DNA of 64,000 nt. Source: Loxodes magnus. Taxonomy: Eukaryota > Ciliophora > Karyorelictea > Loxodida > Loxodidae. The stretch spans positions 310,001 to 374,000 of the forward strand of contig CAMPDV010000287.1 in assembly GCA_946699065.1 (NCBI GenBank). The letters run 5' to 3'. Below the pieces are notes generated by a model. It was not told where the DNA came from and did no database searches. It was given only the letters and a program-made list of their open reading frames with translations. The position numbers were made by a program, and so were the translations under genes. Position 1 is the stretch's first letter. Each line of letters starts with the position of its first letter. Below, piece by piece: positions 13,386 through 26,341 of the stretch.

Positions 13386-15539
13386 ATGTCTTCTAACTTC
13401 TGTGGATTATGTGATCAAACGTATGATCTTAACATATGTCGTCCTAGAAGACTTAAGTGCAGTTGTGTGTGATGTGAAAAATGCTTGAAGATATAAGGTA
13501 AAGTGAAAAAATACTTCAAATGCTAGATACATAAGTTTAAGGATTATAGTAAGATAGAAGAGCTAGAAATACCTAATTTACCTTTACTAGAAAACTAGGT
13601 TATTAAACAGACGCAGAATTAGATAAGTTAAAAACTCGATTAAGTGTAGTAACAAATATAAGTTGGATAAAGAGTAAAAGAACTAGAAAACATATAAAGC
13701 TAAGTAAGTTTAAAAGAAGGTAAATTAGGGAATCTAGCAAGCAATAAACCCTTAGAAAGCACTGATTAGATATAAGATAGATAACTAGATCGACCTTAGG
13801 ATGAAAATCAAGACTTACTTCTTGACCAAAAATCCGTTAACTTATAGAGATAAAAAGAAGAATATGAAAGATAATAAGAAACTTAGCTTAAATAGTTAAA
13901 TGAAAGGATTAAATTTTTATAGCAGTAATAAGAGGAAAGCTAGACTTTAATCAAAAGCTTATAAAAGGATCTTGAGGCATCACGTAAAAATGCTGAACTT
14001 CTTAGTTCTGAGATTTAAGGATATCAATTGGAAAGCTAAGAAATGAATGATTATTTAAACTAAAAGGAGGCAAAGATTTAGAACTAAAGAAAACAGATAA
14101 CTGTTTTTCAAAACTAATAAAAATACTGAAAAAAAGAGGAAGCAAATCATAATAAAGAATTAACAAATTCCAGAAAATTAGTAAATAGTAAAGAGGCTAA
14201 AGTTAAAAATCTCTAAAGCAATATTTAGCTAAAGGATAAATAAATAGAAGCGAAAGATATATTGAATTAAGATTAATAGAGTCAAATTAAGGAGTTAATA
14301 AAGAAAGAAGAAGAAAGTAAAGTTCAAATTTAACAGCTCAGAGCAACAATAGAGAAATAACTATAGACCGAAAGCGATAAAGATATTAGAGAAAAAGAAT
14401 TTAAAGTACCTAAATAATAACTTCAAGATATTAAAAATGAGAAAGAAGGGATAATTTTAAATTACTAGGAACAAGTTAAAGAGCTGAATAAATAGATAGA
14501 CGAAAATAAAAAGCAGATCTAAAGCTTAAATGATAAGTTGTAGAATGATAAACTGACAATAGAATAACTTAGTACTGAATAAAAAGTTCTGTGTAGTAAT
14601 CAAATGACAGCAAGAAATTCAGCTTAAGATGAAAACACGATTTTAAAATTAAATAAATAGATAAGCGATCTAACCAAACAATAAGATAGCCTTAAACTCT
14701 AACACTAAATACTTAAAGAAGAACTTTAAATATGCAAATAAAAAAACATAAATCTAACCAATGCTAGTGGTAAGTTGATTAATGTAAATGATAATAGAGA
14801 CTGGGAACTAAAGCAAAAATAAGACTTAATTCTAAACTAAATAAATGAAATAAAAAGCCTAAAGGAATCTTAAGACTAATTAGCTAATCGTAATATAATC
14901 TTAGAAAGCTAAAACTAGTAAATAAGTTAATAAAATATTTTTATGTCTAACAGACTATTATAGATTGAAGAGTTATTTTCAGAAAAATAAAGTTAGCTAG
15001 AAGAGAAAGAATAACTAGTTCAGAATCAGTAAAAGTAATTAACTAAAATGTAAAAACAGCAAGAATAGATTTAAACTGATTGCCTGGTAAAAAATGAAGA
15101 TGAAGGTACAAATAAAAATAGCAATGATAACTAAATTTAAATCTAAAAGTAGTAATAGATATAAGATTTTCAAACTTATTAGCAATAACTACAACATAAA
15201 ATTGACTCTCTGAATAAACAATTTTAAAGGACTAAGAAGAAAAGTAAGTCATAGGTAGATAAAAGGGACTTATATTGACTAAAGCGAAAAGAAAATATAC
15301 TAGAAACATAAATAAAAATTGAGAAATAAAATAGCGAGATCTCTAAATAACAATTTGGCTATATTTGTGTAGTTATTACAGTTATTATTCTGCTGAATCT
15401 AGTAAAATGTATTTAGGAGATCTTCTCCTAGAAGTCTTAACTTTTAAAATTAAAAATTTTTCTTAATCAAATATGTAAAATAAAGTAGCTATTTAAATAG
15501 TTAAGGATGACATCTCTCTAAGTTTATTAATTAAAATGA
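13386..15539 (+). CDS. RING-like finger, long coiled coil and C-terminal membrane anchor (717 aa)
   Basis: ATG at 13386 and TGA at 15537-15539 enclose 718 codons in one frame. The N-terminus is a RING-like finger related to the neighbouring genes (CGLCDQTYDL, CSCVWCEKCLK, FKCQIHK). Within CVWCEKC the Trp is TGA; paralogs have C or F there. No B-box is present. Residues about 70-650 are almost pure Lys/Glu/Gln/Asn coiled coil, in which Gln is nearly always TAA or TAG. Near the C-terminus a single hydrophobic run (FGYICVVITVIILLNLVK) is a likely membrane anchor, followed by a short basic tail. The product may tether a ligase-type finger to a membrane on a long rod. It could instead be structural; nothing shows catalytic competence of the finger. 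Confidence 0.82.
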
Positions 15540-15620
15540 TTTATTTTTAAAGTTCTATTTAATTTACCTTTATAGCTTGTAATATTTATTCTATTCAATT
15601 GATTATAAATTTATTTTAAT

Positions 15621-16673
15621 ATGAATGGTATCTACTGTAGGCTCTGTTAAAGTCCTTATGATTTTTAAAATAAATTGCCTAAAGTTCTTGACTGTGGCCA
15701 TACTCTTTGTCTTAGTTGCTGCTAACTTAGATAAAAGACCTTAACTATTACATGCCCGTTCGATAGCTTCATTTTCCAAACTCACTACTAAAACCTTAGA
15801 AGCAATTTATTGCTTTTTGATTATATCAAAAATCAAACTCAAATAAAAGACCCTTCTTAACCAAATCAACTATCACTGAATCTTGCTAAGGACTTATAAG
15901 TAGTAGAATCTGAAGGTAAGAAAGCATGTTCATATGAAGATTGGTTAAGATAATAAGCATCTGAAGGGAATATTGAAGCGACTAGACAATTAGAGGACTA
16001 TTAGATACTCTTATAAAAGTCTTTAGTCGAAGAAAATATTTTGGTATAAGAGACTCTTATAATGATGTAGCTTCTTTTTAGTAGTCCTTATGGATCAGAA
16101 GAAGCAGAAATAAACAAAAGAAAATTATAGGAATTTTAGGATTCTATAAGAGAGATTTATTAGAATCAAGATAATCATATAAAAATATAAAGATGTAGCA
16201 ATGAGATTTGTGGTACGTGGAAAATAAATAATAACCCTTAGTTTTTATTATTCAAAATTAATAAAGACTGTTTGTTTTGAGGATTTGAAATTTTTGGATC
16301 ACCTTCACTTGAATAAAAAGCTGCTATTGTCAGTATTTTTCTTTACTAAGGTGATTGCTAAGTTTTTCCAGAAGATATTTTGTTTGACTGCGTCAAATAA
16401 ATAGATATTTCTTCTGATTTTATAAATAAGATATAGAGAATATAGTTCCATTAAAGGCCAGTAATAAAACAACATCAAATTTACACTTTATCTGTGTAGA
16501 TTACAGGAGAAGAGTTATTTCAAGCCGATCCTAGCACTTTTAAGCTCAGCATCGATTATAATGACTTTAATGTGCAAATTTTGGAAACATAGAGCAGCTA
16601 ATAAGAGGAAAGAGTATCTTGGCGAAAGGAAGGCCCATTAATAAGTCTATTGATAAAAGAAATTTAAAGTTGA
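15621..16673 (+). CDS. RING finger protein with PHR-like C-terminal domain (350 aa)
   Basis: ATG at 15621 and TGA at 16671-16673 enclose 351 codons in frame. The N-terminus is a canonical C3HC4 RING (CRLC, VLDCGHTLCLSCC, ITCPFD). A short helical linker contains LLFSSPYGSEEAE, which is conserved in the paralog at 28314. The C-terminal 170 residues read as a beta-sandwich resembling the PHR domain of PAM/highwire-type ligases: FLLFKINKDCLFWGFEIFG is the signature-like start, and DFNVQILE and KEGPLISLL lie near the end. Trp in LFWGFEIF is TGA. RING plus PHR suggests a ubiquitin ligase. The PHR assignment rests on pattern memory and is moderate; the RING is firm. It begins about 80 bases after the previous gene on the same strand. 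Confidence 0.83.
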
Positions 16674-16899
16674 CTCTTCATTATATTTTCAACTTCATTA
16701 TCATTTTATCATATATTTAAAGCTGAGATACCTCTATACTATTTTAATACTCTATATATCTAAAATAATTTTCAACAAAAAGCTAAAGCTACACTTTGAA
16801 CTATAATAGCATAGTTTGGTATATTAGCTACTATATTTATATGTTCTTATATATATTAACACCATATACCCTTATAATAACCCTATTTTGACTAAAATT

Positions 16900-17560
16900 A
16901 TTGCTTACAGATATAGCAAAAAAGATTACATAGAAAGCATTTTAGATTTTGTTTAGTTAGAAAAACTACTTAAAAGCATAGCAATCGCTAGTAAAAAGAA
17001 TGCATCTAATATGGCTAGATGCTACATAAATTTTTGGTAGTTTCCTCCTTAGACTAGATAATCTATCACTATAAGGGTTCTAGAGATTAAGATAAAAATT
17101 TCTAGTATTTAAGTGAAATTTTAAGCCATATAAATCGTAGAATTTTTATAGACACAGTATTAGCAAACAGATTAATATTTAGACTAGTACTAAGTTTAAA
17201 TCACATCTAGTTGATATAAAGAGAGGAATTAAGAAACTACAGTCATTATATCACTTTCGATTTAAATAGAAATGGAATTTTAATATGAATGATGGCAAAA
17301 TTAATTAAACATATAGTAATATATAATATAATTATTTTGGTATACCTAGCTTTTATAAACTTAGGGATTTAGTTTTCATGTTGTAAAATAAAAATAGGAA
17401 AAGAATATTAGAAGGATTTAAAGGATTTTATAAGGTTTATAGAAATAGAAAATAACAATTTAATGATCCGAGAAAACGGAAATAAATAATCAAAATCGCA
17501 TACTAAAATGTAACTTCAATCTTAGAAAAAAAGTCTCTAAAATGAATAGTAAATTACATT
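16900..17560 (+). CDS. Possible hypothetical gene
   Basis: Plus-strand text here is protein-like in places: ILDFVQLEKLLKSIAIASK near 16940, then KFKSHLVDIKRGIKKLQSL and FKGFYKVYRNRKQQFNDP near 17200-17480. The pieces lie in different frames, which means introns, a shift or chance. No domain is recognised and no start is evident. Confidence 0.28.
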
Positions 17561-20303
17561 TAAAGATCTTTTAATTTATCACAACTTAGTGCTTTAGTTT
17601 TAAGAAACTAATTAAGAATTATTTAGTAACAGAGAAAGTCCAAAAGACTCAAGAAGGACAATTAAAATTAATACAAATGTTAAAAATTATAAAGAAATTG
17701 GATCAAGATTCATACTACAAGAGTGAGATTTAAATGCCTTATGAAGTATGAAATAAATTAAAATAAATTAAGTTTTCAATTTGGCTCAGAAGCAAAAAGA
17801 AACAAATGAAAAACAAAATAAATAATCTGAAAGTAGGAGAGATTGTAAAATAAATTTGATAAAGAAATTAAAGAAATAAAAGAGAAACTAAAGAGGAACT
17901 AAATAAAGTAAATTAATGTCAAGAGAATATAATAGCTATTTTATATAATTACAGAAGAGAAGCATCAAGACTTCCAAAGTATTTTTTAAAATGAATGCTG
18001 AAAAAAAGTTATAAGGATATTAAAACTTAAAGATAAATACTGAAAGATTATAAGTAAGATTTAAAGTTATTATATTGTAATTATTTAAGATAAAAACATA
18101 AAAAATAATTGAAAAAAGTTTTATACTACTAGATAACAAAGCAAGATTGAGAAAAAAGGAACAATGATAAGTAAAATTTTATAGAAGCATAAAAATAAGG
18201 ATATTATAAAAAGATTCTTAAACCTATTTTATATCAATCAATAACAATATCAATTTAAATCAATAAAATTTCTTGTAGAAATAGTAAATATTTTAGCTAT
18301 GTTTATTATTATATAATTTATCATATACTTTTTCACAATCCAATAAAATGGATTTGTTCTTGAAATTAATTTTAAAATTTAAATCACCTTTAAATTAATT
18401 TTGCTCCATTACTTAACTTTTTCCTATTTTATTACTTAAAACTTATTATTATATTAACTTAAATAAAAATTTGATTTAGCTTATTTCTTTTTAATAGATT
18501 TAATATCTTTATACTTTTTTATTAGATATATATAGCAAAAATTTGTAAGGCTAATTAAGATAGATCTCTAAATTGATTAAATAATTTTACTTTAAGAGTT
18601 TATGAATGCCTTTATTTATAAGATATGCTTCTTTCAAATAAAAACATTTTAGAAACTTAAAAAGCAAATTAGAATTCCCTCTTCTTCAGTTTATTTTAAC
18701 ATGATTCTTGCTCATTCATCCATTCTATTACATGCAATAATTAAACTCTGAAAAAAGCAGCATTTTATACAAGATTTGAATCTAAAGAACTCTAGTTACT
18801 TTCTTGAGAATTAGCTAATATATAATCACAAAGTATTAATCGCTTTATATCTAGATTTCCTACTATTATTTAGATTATTTCCTTAGTGTTTATAATACGA
18901 CATATCATAATATGGCAATACGTATCGTATAATCCTCATTTACATTAGAGATTGCCATTAAGAAAAAATGCTATTATTCATCCCAAAAAGTAGTAAGTTT
19001 GGGTTTCATTTATTATATACTAATATTTCTCTATATAATGCTTATTAAATTTTGAATATGCTACCTCTAGAAACTAGGATAAGTTTTGAAATCATTTAGC
19101 TTAAATAAGTTTCAAAACTGGTTATAGAACATATAGTTTGACAGCTTAAGAGTTATTGAGAATGACTAAATTTAAGAATCTATTTAGAGATTAAAATATT
19201 TTAGGCTTATTAAACTTATAATTTCAAGAAGGAAAATATTACACTAAGTTTTAGAGCAATCTACGCCTTTTATTTGTATAAGCTATAATTACTTAATTCT
19301 TATCTATTGCATGAGAAACACTTATTTATGAGTTTTTGGTTTTAACATTTTTTAAAAAAATAGGATATGCGAAAAAAGGCTAAGAATTAGCAATAAAAAT
19401 AATTGTTATATAGCTATTCTTAATATAAAAAATTAATTAAAATATGCAAAAAAGCAAGTTAAGTCATTCTAAAAATTAAAAGATATAAATACTTTAAATT
19501 TAAGAAAGATATCAGAAACTGAATATTTCAATCTAATTAACTCAAAATACCAAGATATATAAAAGCAGTTATAGAATATTATAAGCCCAAAGGCTAATTT
19601 TATTTTCTAATTATAGCTTTAATTCTCAAAGCAAGGAATAAGGGAATGCTAGAAATTAGTTTGTATATTATTTAAATCAGATTGAAGAGTTTAATATTTA
19701 TTGACTAATCTAAGTTTAACTAGAAGAATTGGAATAGTTAAAAAATAGCAAAAGAAGGAAGTACGTTTTAGATTTATAATTAATATAAAATATTTAAAAT
19801 AGCAACTAAGTTTAATTTTAGTTTTTCCATTATTTCTAAAATGCAATAATTCAAAAGGAAGAAAATTTGTGTTAATATATGAGTAAGAAAATAAGTATAG
19901 ATTAATCTATTTACCCTCATATGATAATACTCACTGTTATTAGTAATTTCTTAAGATCTATGAAAGATAAATCTTAAAATTAAACAAAGAAAAAAGTAAA
20001 TAAAATGAAAAAATAATACATAAGATAGAAAATACGCTTTTAATGAAGATAGTTTATTAATAAAAAAGAAAATTTAAGAAAAAGGTAGATATTATTTTAT
20101 AACGTAAGCATTATTATGTAAAAATTTAGAGAGTTTAAAGAACTTATAAATGTCTTTATCACTAAAATAATATATTTTATATCATATAAAAGAAGAATAA
20201 ATATTTTAGAAAGACAATTATATTCAAATTTTTGTCTAGCATTTCTTAAAAAAGCTATATTTAAATGAATTAGTTAATAATAATCTAAATTAACTATCTT
20301 TGG
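17561..20303. other. AT-rich region without a recognisable gene
   Basis: Mostly A/T homopolymer-rich sequence. A weak A-rich, plus-strand coding impression exists around 17640-18200 and 19540-19800, but there is no motif and no consistent frame. No RNA gene or repeat unit was seen. Confidence 0.5.
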
Positions 20304-20798
20304 TCAATTTTTCCTTAATTCCTAGTGTAACCATTCAAACCCATTCTCTATATTTACTCCATTTTTGCAGCTTTTTAATATTTTACAATTTTTTACGTTT
20401 CCCCATTATATTTTGCTATCATCTATTTATTCGAACTAGTCAGATAAGTCACTTTTGTTTAATAAAAGAAGAATTGGTTTTTCTCCTCTTTATTTATTTA
20501 AAAATTAATTCAGTTCTTAGACTTCCTATGAATTATTATTATCAGTAACATAAACGAATGCATCAGCTTTGATTTAATAATTATAATCTGGAAAATCTTT
20601 TAAGTCATAAACTTTTTCTTTAAACTCAAATACATGCTATTAGATTTATCTTGTTTCTTCGTAAGATTTCTTAGTCTATTTATATTTCAAGTAATAAATA
20701 ATGCTAGATTTACCTGATTTTTTAGGTCCAATGAAAGCAACAGTTTTAATATACCTATTAGCTATATCTTAAGAATTGCAACTAGGACCACAACCCAT
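20304..20798 (-). CDS. Divergent Arf-like small GTPase (164 aa)
   Basis: ATG at 20798 and TGA at 20304 enclose 165 codons in frame. The protein starts MGCGPSC, so Gly2 could be myristoylated and the Cys residues acylated. The P-loop (G1) is clear: FIGPKKSGKSS. The NKSD box (G4) is clear as LLLLNKSDLSD. The G3 position, normally DxxGQ in Arf proteins, reads YDLKDFPDY, with no Gly-Gln pair, followed by the usual strand KADAFVYVTDNNN. The length is short for an Arf, with little between P-loop and G3. It is probably a nucleotide-binding Arf/Arl relative with altered or lost hydrolysis. The family call is firm on P-loop and NKxD; altered activity is inferred. A mutual 5' neighbour begins at 21103 on the other strand. 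Confidence 0.8.
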
Positions 20799-21102
20799 AT
20801 TTTATTATGTTCCTAAAATAAATTTAATTTTAAAGCTTTATAATTAAAGCATTTTAATACTTAAATCAAAACAACAAACTTTTAAATAGCTAGAACTTTC
20901 TATCGTTTTTATTAATTAATCTAATAAAAAGTTAAATTAAATATCCTTAAAATAGAAATTATTTAAGCTTAGAAAACTAAAAAGAGACTATTTTGATGAG
21001 ATTTTATACTAAAGATAGTCTGGAAGTTATATAATAGCAAGAAATATTTTATATTATTTCCATATTTAAGAAGTTAAATACCTAGTAAATCATCTGATTT
21101 TT

Positions 21103-21760
21103 ATGGGACAGAGTTTTAATGTAGGATAAAGTTTCACTAGAGTATGGTGTGATAATACAGATGTTTAAATTCGTAAAGTAAATCCTGAAAATCCTGGCTA
21201 GTAGTGGTATGAGAATACTTGGGTTTCTTTAAAAGCTGCAATAGAAAAGACAAAAGTTCGCTTAAAGTCTGTGTAGTTTAAATTAAGATTATTGCCTATC
21301 AACCTCTAATAAATTAGTTTTAGAAGACTGATTAACTTACATATACTAATATTTCTGATATATAAGATAAAGAAATTAGCTTGACAGGAATAAGATGTAA
21401 ACTGCCTAATTATCAGTAATTGAAAACATAATGAGAGTTACTTAAACCAAAACATAAAATAGGCAATTAATTATGGTTAATTTTATCGGTTCTACTATAA
21501 ATTTTTTCCTCTTTTGAGATATAGATAATTTAGTATATTAAACAATAAGGGAGAGTCCCTAACATAAAGCAAAATTTAACTAATAAAGGAGAATTCTGGA
21601 GTTTATTAAATAGATTTTGATTGGATTGAATTTATAGAACCTGAAGAATACCATAGCTCGCTAACTCTAAAGAAGGTAATTAGTTTTACTTATAATTTTT
21701 TTGTTCCTTATAACTTAGAAAATTATAATTTTGTAAGAATTTTTGTTTAAAATCAAAATT
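21103..21760 (+). CDS. Hypothetical gene, probably split by introns or shifts
   Basis: Starts at ATG 21103 with protein-like text (MGQSFNVGQSFTRVWCDNTD, then NPENPGQQWYENTWVSLKAA). The reading then moves to another frame (KIIAYQPLINQFQKTDQLTY, ending near TGA at about 21430) and again to text near 21540-21700 (SGVYQIDFDWIEFIEPEEYH). The changes of frame suggest short introns, which I could not place, or decay. There is no domain match. It is divergently arranged with the Arf-like gene, about 300 bases apart, so the two may share a promoter region. Confidence 0.4.
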
Positions 21761-22787
21761 AAAACAGACTAAAAAGAATATAAGAAGTGGTAATAAATAT
21801 TGCAAAAGTATAAAAAATAAGCAAACAATTTTAAAATTGAAATGAGAATAAATATATAAAATAAAATACTTAAAGAAACATAATTACAATTATAAGCATA
21901 TTAAAAAATATAAATATAATTAAATAAAAAACAATAATTTTCATTTTAAAAATAATTTCTAAGGAAAACAAAAATTATGATATAAGTACAATATATTAAT
22001 TAGATATTGTAAAATATTTACAAACCAAAATTAAATTATTTTCAAATTAGTTTTTATAGCTTATTATAATTAAACTTTCTATCAGATAAATTTTAATCAC
22101 TATTTTATTTATGATAAATAAAGGAAAAATATAGATAGAACTTTCTTTTTTTATAGATTATTACTAAATGTTTTTAATAGATAATTAGCAGAATTTAAAT
22201 TAGATACAAATCAGTATTAAAGTCTTTAAAAATAGTTGCTAAGTAAAAATTTGTATTATTTTGGATATTTTTTCTTAATAGTTTTTTTATAAAAATCTTA
22301 AATATATTTTACAAAATTTCGTTTCAAGGTAAAATAAGAAAATCTACACTAAATATAATTATAAAAATAAGCTTAATTAAATATAAAATAAATAATGATT
22401 CCTCTCGTTTCTTCTTAAATGAATAAAATAAATCTAGTAAATATTTTAAATGCTGCTATTATATTTTGGCTAAATACAACTAATTACTTTTAAGAAGCAT
22501 TTATAGTTAAAAAATTATTAATTAAAAATTTAATTTAAGTGAACTAGAAAAAAATTTAATTCTTCTAAGATTTAATTTTAATCTTTTTGAAAGTAATTTT
22601 ATCTTTTTAATTGCTATGCATATTTTTCATTTAAACTAAGTATAAAAAAAAATTTAATTTTCATTAAAATTTTGGATATTTTAAAATTCTTAATTTCGCT
22701 ATTTAAGCACCTGGATAATATTATTTTTTTCATATATTTAATAATTTTAAATCTTAGTATAAAAAAGTTTAATATATTACTACTTAA
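21761..22787. other. Extremely AT-rich intergenic region
   Basis: Homopolymeric A/T runs with very few G or C. No motif, repeat unit or RNA gene is seen. It separates convergent genes and probably holds their 3' ends. Confidence 0.6.
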
Positions 22788-24020
22788 TCAAAATTATTTA
22801 AAAGATAAATTTTTAATTATTTTTTGTTATTTAAAGTTAAATTTATTTTAGCTTTTAATAGTAAGATTTTTTTAATTGTTTATTTAATTCGAAGTTATAA
22901 TAAATTAATATTTTTAAATTATCTAAGTTAAATTTCTTCCTTGCTAATTTTATCTTTCTTGCAAATCTTAATCAAAGTTAATAATCTCTACTCTTCCAAA
23001 TCTATTAGTAAACTTAACCTTACCAGTAAAGTTTTAACCCTATCAAAATCCTTCTCATTTCTCCCCATTCTCATCATAAAATTTTCCTTTTCCTTGTTTT
23101 AAATTATTCCAAAACTCTCCCGCATATATTTTTTTATTGCCTTTATATAAAGAACCTTCACCTTATATTAAATTCTGCACAAAGTTTCCTTTATATTAAT
23201 CTCCATTTTTATATTTTAAAACACCATACCCATGTTTTTTATTTTGATAAAAATCTCCTTCATAAACATTTCCATCTACAAATTTGAATTTTCCATTTCC
23301 TTATTTTTAGCCTTCTATTCATTATCCTTTATATTATTCTCCATTTTTATAATTCATTTTTCCATTTCCATGCACTTTATCTTGCAAAAACCCTCCTTCA
23401 TATATATCTCCGTTTGTGAAATTAAATTTTCCTTTACCAAACTTTAATCCTCACATCCATCTTCCTTCATATTTGCTTCCATCTTTATATCAATAAGTTC
23501 CTTATCCATGAAATTTATCTGTAAAAAACTCTCCTTCATATTTTTCTCCGTTTATATAAATGAAAACTCCTTTTCCTTACATTTTATCCTTTGCATATTC
23601 TCCAAAATATTTATCTCCATTAGCATAAGTAAAATTTCCCTTTCCTTGCATATAATCATTAAAATATTCACCTTCATATTTATCTCCATTTTAATAAATA
23701 AAAGTTCCATTTCCATGCTTTTTATTTTTCCAAAAATCTCCTATAAAATAATCTCCATTTGCTTATCATAAAGTTCCATATCCTTATTTCTAACCCTCAG
23801 TAAAATTTCCCTAATACTTATCTCCATTTTATATAAATACACCATAACCTTAATAAATAATTTCTTCTTCTTTCAAACTCTCCCCCGATTATATTTTTAT
23901 TTATAAAAATCTATCAAATTTATTTGGCTATTTTTAAGGTATCACAAAAGACCAGACAAGTATAATTAGCAGGAACAATACTAGAGATATTATAACTATA
24001 TTTCTCAACCTGCTTTACAT
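22788..24020 (-). CDS. Membrane-anchored MORN-repeat protein (410 aa)
   Basis: ATG at 24020 and the first non-repeat TGA at 22788 lie in one frame of 411 codons. The N-terminus is a signal anchor (RNIVIISLVLFLLIILVW). From about residue 60 there are some eleven MORN repeats of 23 residues, for example NGDKYEGEYFNDYMQGKGNF and NGDIYEGGFLQDKVHGNGK. MORN units bind lipid or act as membrane-associated scaffolds. Several repeat Trp positions are TGA (GQWIEGQKQG, EGFWQGQ), while others are TGG (GDFWKNK, EGRW). The last about 55 codons after the repeats are Asn/Gln-rich low complexity, so the true end could lie earlier if TAA or TAG can stop near a 3' end. Repeat assignment is certain; the end is less so. 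Confidence 0.88.
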
Positions 24021-25638
24021 AAGTTATTAGCATTATTAAATAAAGATCTAGAAACCTTCTTGCAGCATATTATTTGTTTTGTGTAAGATTTATTACTATT
24101 TAATCATTTTAGTGCTTTTTAAATAAAATAATGTAAATCTAAGATCTATAATTACTAATAAAGCTAAGTTACTATAAGTACTAGTTAAGTATTAATTATT
24201 TAGCTTTAATTTTTATTTCCTTTCTATTATTTTTTCAGTTCCTATCTTTTTTATTAATATGATCTTATTAAAACACCTAAAGCTCATGTTTAAATGTATT
24301 TTGCCTCTTATTTAAACTATATTTCTTTAGTTTATTTTTTCTGATATATACAAGCATCTTCAATAAATTGGTATAGTTACTTATCTTATTCGATTTCCTA
24401 TTTTAATATAAATTAATAAATAAAAGATTTAGTTTAGTCCTTAGATGTTATTATATGAAAATTAATCAGTTGATTATATAAATAAAGATTTAAAAATATC
24501 CCTTCCAAAATATAAAATATATACATATCTAATAAGACTCTAAACTTAAATTTTATATCTATTTTATATTATAACCAATTTAGTGAATGAAAGATACATG
24601 CAAAGTAATAATAAAATGTATTATGCATAAATTTATTTTACCAAAATTAAGATTTATGCATAATACATCAGATTCAAGATTATACTTTATGCATAGAAAT
24701 AATATAAGAATGAAGCATTTTTATAAGTACATGGGAAATAACTTTAAATTGAAAATACAAAATTATCCATATTTTCATGCTGTTTTAGTTAATTTTCTCT
24801 AATATAAGATTATTATAATAATTATAAATATTAAGTAGTAAACTATTCAACTTGGTATGATAAAAATAATATTTATATATGTTAATAAAGATTGTAAAAC
24901 TGTGCATCAGCAAGTAAAATCTAAGAAATTAAGAAATTTAATTAAATAATTGAAATTATGTTAGTTTGATTATTTTAATGAAGCAAACTATATAAATAAT
25001 AGTTATTTCAAGCAAATAAAAGAATCTTTAGATATTGTTGGATTACTAAAGTAAGGTAAAAAAAATTTCTTTTTTAATTGACTGAGTTAAAAAATTAAGC
25101 AAATAAGTATCAAAAGGTTGATTAAAAAGCTAATTTTAAATTCTTATAAAACTATTGATGGTTTAATATAAATCCTTCCAAAAGAAGAGTCATAATAGAA
25201 AATTGATTAGTCCTATCTAAATTAAAGATCTAAAATTATATAAAAAATTAATTAATTTAGAATAAAAAAGATAATTTAAAAAGAGAAAAGTAAATGTTAA
25301 ATTGATTAAGACAAAAGATAATATTAACTATTTTAAAATTGTATGCATAAAGTAGGATATTTATGGAAATATTTAATTGCAAAAATACCAAAAAATCTAA
25401 ATTTAAATAAATTATAGAACAAATCAATGAAAATAAAAATTTTATAATAGTATATGAAAGTTAAAATTAACGATATGATACAAAAAAGAAAACTTTAATA
25501 AAATTTATATATTTAATTAAAATAAATATAATGCTATAAATATATAAATCGTTTAAATTAGGCAAAAATTCAGTATATAGTTACTAAAAGTCTATCATTT
25601 GGAAAGTACTAAGATATTATGATATATATTATTAAAAA
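24021..25638. other. AT-rich intergenic region
   Basis: No motif-supported gene. A short uninterrupted plus-strand frame at 24587-24802 has biased composition and no recognisable feature. The rest is A/T-rich with no repeats of note. Confidence 0.5.
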
Positions 25639-26341
25639 ATGGCGCCTAAGAAATTACAGACTTTCAAACAGAACTCAATAACACTTAGCAGGATTTAGCC
25701 AATGATCTCTACCTTCTTTAGATAGAGAATTAAGAATTAGTAAATGCTATTAAAGATCTTTATCAACGAACTAATGTATTATTAAACTCTATGGAAATTC
25801 TAAAATCGGAAATTTAAAAACTACGATAGGAATTAATTCTAAACCCGTACTTGCAACAATTTTAGGGAGAATTTTTCAGACAGAACAAATAGTAAGAGAA
25901 ATTTAAAACTCGAAAATATGTAAACCAGAGAAATCTTAAATACAAAATGACCCAATGGAAAAAGATTAACAACCTGTAACAAAACATATTCCCTATAGGA
26001 AAATAATGATATGCTGATATGGCAAGCGTTCAGGACATAAAGTAAGAAATTGCTACCATTTTTAATAAAAATAAAAGAGATTAATATAAAATAAATGGTA
26101 AGATATATTTAGAATATACTGCACAAGTGAAGATTTACTCTATTGGAAAAAAATACTCCAACTAAACAAAGAAGCTCCAAATATGCAGTATACAATTATA
26201 GAATCCAATAAGAAATAAATGGAAGTCGACATACCGGAAACTCTCAGAAAGGACAAATTAAAAATCTTCAGAACTTATGATAAACAAGATCCAAGTAAAT
26301 ATGAAGTTTCTTTTATTTAGCATTAAACTTTTAATTCCTGA
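25639..26341 (+). mobile_element. Retroelement ORF1-like copy, degenerate
   Basis: Coding text has a leucine-zipper-like coiled coil (QDLANDLYLLQIENQELVNA, QKLRQELILNPYLQQF) followed by a zinc-knuckle region (ICWYGKRSGHKVRNC) and a conserved C-terminal piece ending near 26341. The same order and wording recurs at 45192-45860 (better preserved) and on the minus strand near 42500-43140. This is the layout of a nucleic-acid-binding ORF1 protein of a LINE. The copy is not whole, with about one break. Class is inferred from the zinc knuckle and nearby LINE material; a gag-type origin cannot be excluded. Confidence 0.65.

Noticed and set aside
23232-23771. Open plus-strand frames opposite the MORN gene
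   Set aside because: Repetitive Ile/Phe/Ser text is the antisense of the MORN repeats, which give a clear protein on the minus strand.
24587-24802. Short uninterrupted plus-strand frame
   Set aside because: Biased composition, no motif, no neighbour; uninterrupted length means little in this code.
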